A stretch of DNA of 64,000 nucleotides from Citrus sinensis (Eukaryota; Streptophyta; Magnoliopsida; Sapindales; Rutaceae). Positions 58,946 to 64,000 of the stretch are shown here, piece by piece. The notes below the pieces were generated by a model. That model worked only from the letters and a program-made list of their open reading frames with translations. It made no database searches and was not told where the DNA came from. The stretch spans positions 1,590,001-1,654,000 of the forward strand of contig NC_068556.1 in NCBI RefSeq assembly GCF_022201045.2, in the 5' to 3' direction. Numbering within the stretch: position 1 is the stretch's first letter; every line of letters starts with the position of its first letter. A program made the position numbers and the translations under genes.

Positions 58946-61900
58946 CACTATTTGGTTCGTTAGTAATAATGTACGAATAATATTTGACTGGTTTTTGTAT
59001 TCTTATATACAAATTATCAGTCATCCACGTGCATTTAACAGAAGAAAAACCTTGGAAGAATACTTTTTTCCATTCTCTTCCCAAATCATCAGTGGCTGTA
59101 GCAGAAATAGGATTATCGTAACCATCATTAATACATATGTACGATCCCAGTCCACAGAAGGAAATGACAAACTATGGTTACTAAAACTGGGTCAACCCCA
59201 AGTACACGCGCCAAAGGAGTGAGAGTACGACAATCACGCAGCTTCGCTCTGTGAAGTGTATCTAGCCTGTGAAACCTACGTTTCCACAATCTATAAAGGA
59301 AGATTCTATGTTGCAGAACCCCATCGTCGTATTAAAAGCAGCAGTTTCATTTTGTTTTCCCCTCATTAAACAAAACTTGAACACACAAAACGGTAATCAA
59401 TGCAGATCGAACGGCTCTGATCCAACAGCTGGTTCCCATTTCCCGTAATCCTGTGGCTTTACCCACTGTTACTTTACTCTTTTGTCGAACCCGAGGCGAG
59501 CCCCGGAGGGTAACTTCGTCCGTTCACATTAAATTGACGGCTGCTGATTGGCAGAGAATCATGTTAGCAGAAGATTTTAAGATTTTGTTGGTGGTCCCAA
59601 GGATTTAGTGTGGTCCAATCCAACATCACTACAAGCAGGCGACCTTCCGGTTTTTTTTTTTTTTTTTTTAATTTAAAAAAAAAAACCAAACCGAATCTGA
59701 TCAAACTTAAAAGCTTATCTTGATCGTGTGGCACGATCGACGGCCGGCTTTAAAAAACCGGAGGCTTTGGTGTGGGTCTCCAGAAAACGACATCCATCAA
59801 CTGCGCTATTACGCTGCCACGTGCATTGATTGGTGATCTGTTCATTTGTCTTTTACTGCATAAACCATATATTATTTCTTTATTGTTGTGGACCCCGACG
59901 TGGATACGCTTACGTCATCATATAAAGCCAATCGATGCTTTCCTTCTTCTCAACCACTGGCGTTGGGACCATTCTCCTCCTCCTGCTCTTTGTTTAGAAA
60001 CCTTATTCGTGTCTGTCTATTTATAAATCTAAGATCTTAATACAATATCTTACGCAAAATCACCACCAATAATCATAAATTCTCATATGGCTAACAAATA
60101 TCTGACTTTTAGTATACATAAATTAAAAAATCTATATATATATATTTTTTTTAAATTGGCTTATCTTCTAGTTTCGTTCATATCGATGTCATAACACTGA
60201 GATTATGATGTAATTATTAACTTCGCCCCAAAAAAAAAAAAAAAAACCTTTGAGGTTGAGGGCTTTGCGTTAAAATGAAAATCGACGGGGAAAATGTGTG
60301 TTAGACGCGCGGTCTTAGCACGTGGAGCCGCACTTTTCATACGGGGCCCCACAAAAATAAAGATGGACGTACGCGATCACTGTTCATGCGCACGCGTGTG
60401 TCCTCCGATAAACATTATAACATGATCATTAAGACTTAGATAGACCACCTCTCACATCTGAGAGATTACAATATATCCCATGTCCCATCCTTTTTAAGTT
60501 TCGTACGGGGCGCTCGACGGCCCAGATCAGTACCCGTACACCAGCGTTGAATCTCGACCGCCCGCTCTAATGTAATCACAAGATCATGCGTGATCTTCAC
60601 TTTTATTGGGCAATCAAAGTCAAAGGCATGTTTTCAAGAGTTGTGATCATATGTGCTCCAGCGCATCACGCAATGCAAGGGGACCCCACCGCAAGAAGAG
60701 CGTGATTTGTTGTTATTTATTGTTAGATGGGCCAATACCAAATGACTCCCCTACATTTTTGTTTTCTCAATTTATTACCCATTCATGTCGTCTGGTTATA
60801 TCAAATTGAGGACAAATGTTAAATTACAACCGGCTGTAATTTAGGGGGCTCCCAAATTAAAATAGGTTCTTATTTAGTAACCAATTCATTATGGCATCTC
60901 AAATGAGCGTCTTATGTAGCATTGAAAATTAAATATCACAATATAAGGAGTATATAATCTAAACGATAAAGGAATGATTGCTACGACAAGTGTTCAAATT
61001 AAATTTAATTTTTTATAGTGACGTTGAAATATACAAAGGTAAACTGTTATGAAATTTGACATTAGAAAAAATTTTTTATTAAGTTGTATGATAGATATAA
61101 TGTACGAGCCAAGACACAGATGACTTTAGGATTAGCTATATACATACATAATTTGCTTATATGAAATGATAGCTCATAAATTTAATAAAGTTGCTGTTAG
61201 TAATTCAAGTTGTAACTTGGTTGGAAGAAATTCAACTAGATGTTAGAACTTCACTAGTTGATTAATGAACCTACAAATTTACATTTCCTTAAAAAAGAAA
61301 GAAACATTGTTTAACAAGAGGAGAGGTAAAAAAAATAGAATAGGGAAAGAAAGAAATTAAGTTGTTTTGTAGGCTAAAGGATCTATTTGATACAAAATGG
61401 AAAAAAAGTATGTTCTTTCGTGAAATTCAATTATAAAATTTAAATGGAATCGGATGTTAGTATCTCATTACATTAAATTTCATTAGGTATGACCTCATAC
61501 GATCCAAGTTATGACGAGCTAGGCTTATTTCAGTCGTACCTAATCTCAACAGCTCAACTAAATCTTTATCTAAAAACTTCACTAATCATACTAACCATTG
61601 CAAAGCTACTTCGCCTGTTATTTTCACTAATTATATCAATTTTATCCATTGAATATTATAATCGATTCATTAATGATTTAAGTGGGCTTAGCCTATAAGA
61701 TTGTGTATACTTTTTAAATTGTTTTTTTGTGGTTTCATATGTACATAGAAGACCAAGTGATCTGTTGTTTAGTCTGCCTTTTGATGCTTAAAAAATCATG
61801 TGGGGCAATGTGAATACACTTTTTTTGGGAGATTAATTGTGTGAATGTTGGATGATTGCATCAATATATTTTATGAAAAGTGAAATAAGAGAACATCAGA

Positions 61901-63247
61901 TTCACATGATTTGACATCAATGCCCGTTGTTTAGTGAACTTCGTTCATCTATTTATCTAATTTTGAATTCCGAACTAGTTTATTTAGATGAGATGCAGCT
62001 GTATATATTCAATCCAATAGAAATCTATTGTATGAAAAGATTTATTTTATTTATAAGTCTACGCGACTCTCCTTTATTAGTTAATAAAAGATGCGAGTTA
62101 AATAACTCAATGATCCTCTCTTTTAGACGAAATCACTCTGCCTAAAGAGTAACATTGAAGAACCCCACTCTTTTGTCCAATACACCAGAATTTTACTGTC
62201 ATTATGTTTTTTAGTTACAAGGAATTTATTATGTACCATTATTGTTGAGTTTAAGAAATATTTAACTGAAAAACTAACCTGTTAGGTAAATAAACCTATC
62301 CTACTAGCTTAAGAAATTTTCTGCCTTTCTTTCGTTTAAAGACACCCTTTTGAACAAAGATTTTGTGGAATATTTTATTGTGTTCGGATTTGGCCGTTTG
62401 GCGATCCAACTTGGACTTTCCTGTGTGCTGTCGGATAAATTAGATGCCGAGTTTTTGGAAGAGCATGAGCTAAAAGCGCACGCCCATTGCACTTTAAAGA
62501 AATAGCGTATACAATGTTTTTGTTTCCATTTTCAGTAGCTTTATTAGGCCATTTATATAAAGCTGGTAGCTAAGAGAAAGAGATAAGAGGTCATTTTCTT
62601 TCTTTTTTTTTCAGGAGCTATGGTCTAATTATGTCATTGAGCAATAAAGTAAATAATGCTACACATTGATGGCTAATCAAAATGAGTCTTGATGGATTGA
62701 TTGAACATTTTGATTTGGGATTTTGTAAAAGGAGAGGCTCCATTGTGATGGGCTTTCTTAATTTGTTTATTATAATAGACTGGGCCTCTATGATAGATCC
62801 AAATCAACTTGCCTACTTGATTTTTTAATTTTTTCCCCCCATAATTAGGCTTGCCGCTAGCAAACTATGCATGTGAGTTGCGACTTCTTGTGAGACGGAG
62901 AGAAGTTTGATAGTCACTTCACCATCCTAAAAAGTAAAAAGAGGAAAAAAAAAAAAGGTGAGTTACATTATTTTGCAGTTGTAGAAAGTCGCCTAATGAG
63001 GAAAAAAAAGTGATAAAATCATCATTCAAAAGATATGAATGGATGAGATATGCCATGCCCACAGTTCTTTTTCTTTATCAATCTTCATGCGGACGTAACT
63101 GTCAGTCTGTCACCCACTAGATAAGTCTAATCATATGTTGTTCTATTAATTCGCAATCAACTCTTTAAATTTTTCGAGGTTATAATGGGAATTTTATTTT
63201 ACGTTCTAATTTTTGTTTAATTATGTTCTAATTTTTATAAATATATA

Positions 63248-63893
63248 TACGGGTTGACAGATTGGGTTGGGTTGGGTTGATAAAATAAACGGGTTGAGTT
63301 GGGTTAAAAATTTTTAACCCAACCCAACCTGTCAACCCGTATATATATTTATAAATTATTCTATAAATTTTGATATTTAATATAAAAAATAAAAAATATA
63401 AATATAAAAACTTTGAAATGTTGGATTTTTTCTAAGGATCTTAATATTTGTATTTTTTTAGTTTATTTATTTTTGTTCACTATTTAATTAGACTATAACA
63501 ATAGATTTTTTCAAAAGCTCAATTCAATCAACCCAACCCAACCGGTCAACCCGCATATATATATAAATTATTATATACATTTTGATATTTCATATAAAAA
63601 TTAAAAAATATAAATATAAAAACTGTGAAATGTTGGATTTGTTCTAAAGATTTTAACATTTGCATTTTTTAGTTTTTTAATTAATTTATTTATTTTTGTT
63701 TACTATTTAATTAAAATATAAAAATGAATTTTTTCAAAAGTCCAACCCAATCAACTCAATCAACCTAACCCAACCCGACCCAACTCGCAAACCTACAGAT
63801 TGGGTTGAGATATGCAATGGGTTGGGTCAGGTTGAAAATTTTCAACCCGGGTTGGGTCGGGTTGATATTCAACCCGACCCGTGCCCACCCCTA
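63248..63893. mobile_element. hAT-like non-autonomous element or fragment with GGGTT-rich ends
   Basis: The right end ...GTGCCCACCCCTA reads as TAGGGGTGGGCAC on the other strand, a very common plant hAT terminus. The interior is built of GGGTTGGGTT / AACCCAACCC repeats in both orientations and two tandem units of about 214 bp (63321-63534 and 63535-63748). Both units contain ATTTTGATATTT.ATATAAAAA and ACTATTTAATTA. The left terminus was not found as an intact TAGGGGTGGGCA, and no 8-bp target duplication of AGTCAAAG is visible, so the left boundary is approximate. No coding sequence. Confidence 0.6.
63321..63748. repeat. Two tandem copies of a ~214-bp unit
   Basis: GTCAACCCG followed by a TATATA run recurs with a period of 214 bases (63331 and 63545). 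The following AT-rich segments align throughout, including GAAATGTTGGATTT and TTTTTTCAAAAG. They form the body of the hAT-like element. Confidence 0.8.
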
Positions 63894-64000
63894 AGTCAAA
63901 GACAGTGAAACCTTACTTTGTGGAGTCGTGGTGTAAGTTATAGAGCATGATGTATGCACCGTGTTTAGTATTTGCTATTTTTTTTTATTTGTAATCCCAA

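Larger units (their letters stand above)
57879..63247. other. Long intergenic region with no recognised gene
   Basis: The left 200 bases should hold the APT leader and promoter. The rest has only short open frames without family resemblance. TA microsatellites lie at 58578-58599 and 58923-58945. Between about 59,030 and 60,740 the composition is distinctly less AT-rich, with GC words such as ACGATCGACGGCCGGC and GGGGCGCTCGACGGCCC; this could be an unannotated non-coding transcript, a promoter or a decayed gene. No tRNA, rRNA or clear transposon was seen. Confidence 0.45.

Noticed and set aside
61489-62145. Hydrophobic frames that suggested an organelle-derived insert
   Set aside because: No plastid or mitochondrial gene could be recognised; AT-rich DNA easily yields such hydrophobic frames.
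63321-63748. Possible CRISPR-like array
   Set aside because: Two long tandem units in a plant genome, with no short repeats and spacers.
63255-63880. GGGTTGGGTT repeats as an interstitial telomere
   Set aside because: The plant telomere unit is TTTAGGG; this repeat is TTGGG and belongs to a hAT-like element.

Overview
The window is nuclear DNA of a flowering plant. It has GT-AG introns, AT-rich intergenic DNA, miniature DNA transposons, a plant microRNA hairpin and plant-only gene families. Protein wording recalled from core eudicots fits well, and a woody rosid such as Citrus is the best guess; the genus is an inference.

Layout. 0.9-6.1 kb (+): sucrose-phosphate synthase, 13 exons, family A, SPS2F-like. 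7.4-14.8 kb (+): two tandem exostosin-type (GT47) glycosyltransferases with identical four-exon structure. 15.2-17.7 kb (-): a four-ACT-domain protein of the ACR2 type. 20.0-27.6 kb (-): a 1,698-residue protein with four MATH/TRAF-like domains and a coiled-coil tail. 27.8-34.6 kb: AT-rich intergenic DNA ending in a tandem duplication that carries long foldback repeats and two later miniature-transposon insertions, directly upstream of the next gene. 35.8-37.8 kb (+): a FAR1-related (FRS6/FRS8-type) transposase-derived regulator. 39.0-40.7 kb (-): a VAMP71-type vacuolar R-SNARE. 43.1-43.5 kb (+): a small secreted hybrid proline-rich/8-cysteine protein. 44.2-44.3 kb (+): a MIR396 hairpin. 46.6-47.5 kb: a deleted hAT transposon with a perfect 8-bp target duplication. 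48.9-55.2 kb (+): a PX-domain endosomal Rab effector (EREX). 56.1-57.9 kb (-): adenine phosphoribosyltransferase. 57.9-64 kb: no gene recognised; hAT-like terminal repeats lie near the right edge.

These genes do not form one pathway; this is an ordinary dispersed plant gene neighbourhood. Loose themes are carbohydrate metabolism (SPS and the two GT47 enzymes), endosome/vacuole traffic (VAMP71 and EREX) and regulators (ACR2, FRS, miR396). All gene models were spliced by eye from splice signals, frame continuity and remembered family sequences. All multi-exon totals close in frame without an internal stop. I found no clearly new biological system. The most interesting items are the MIR396 locus, the duplicated and transposon-loaded FRS promoter, the GC-AG intron in SPS, and the conserved SPS-GT47 and GT47-ACR2 adjacencies.
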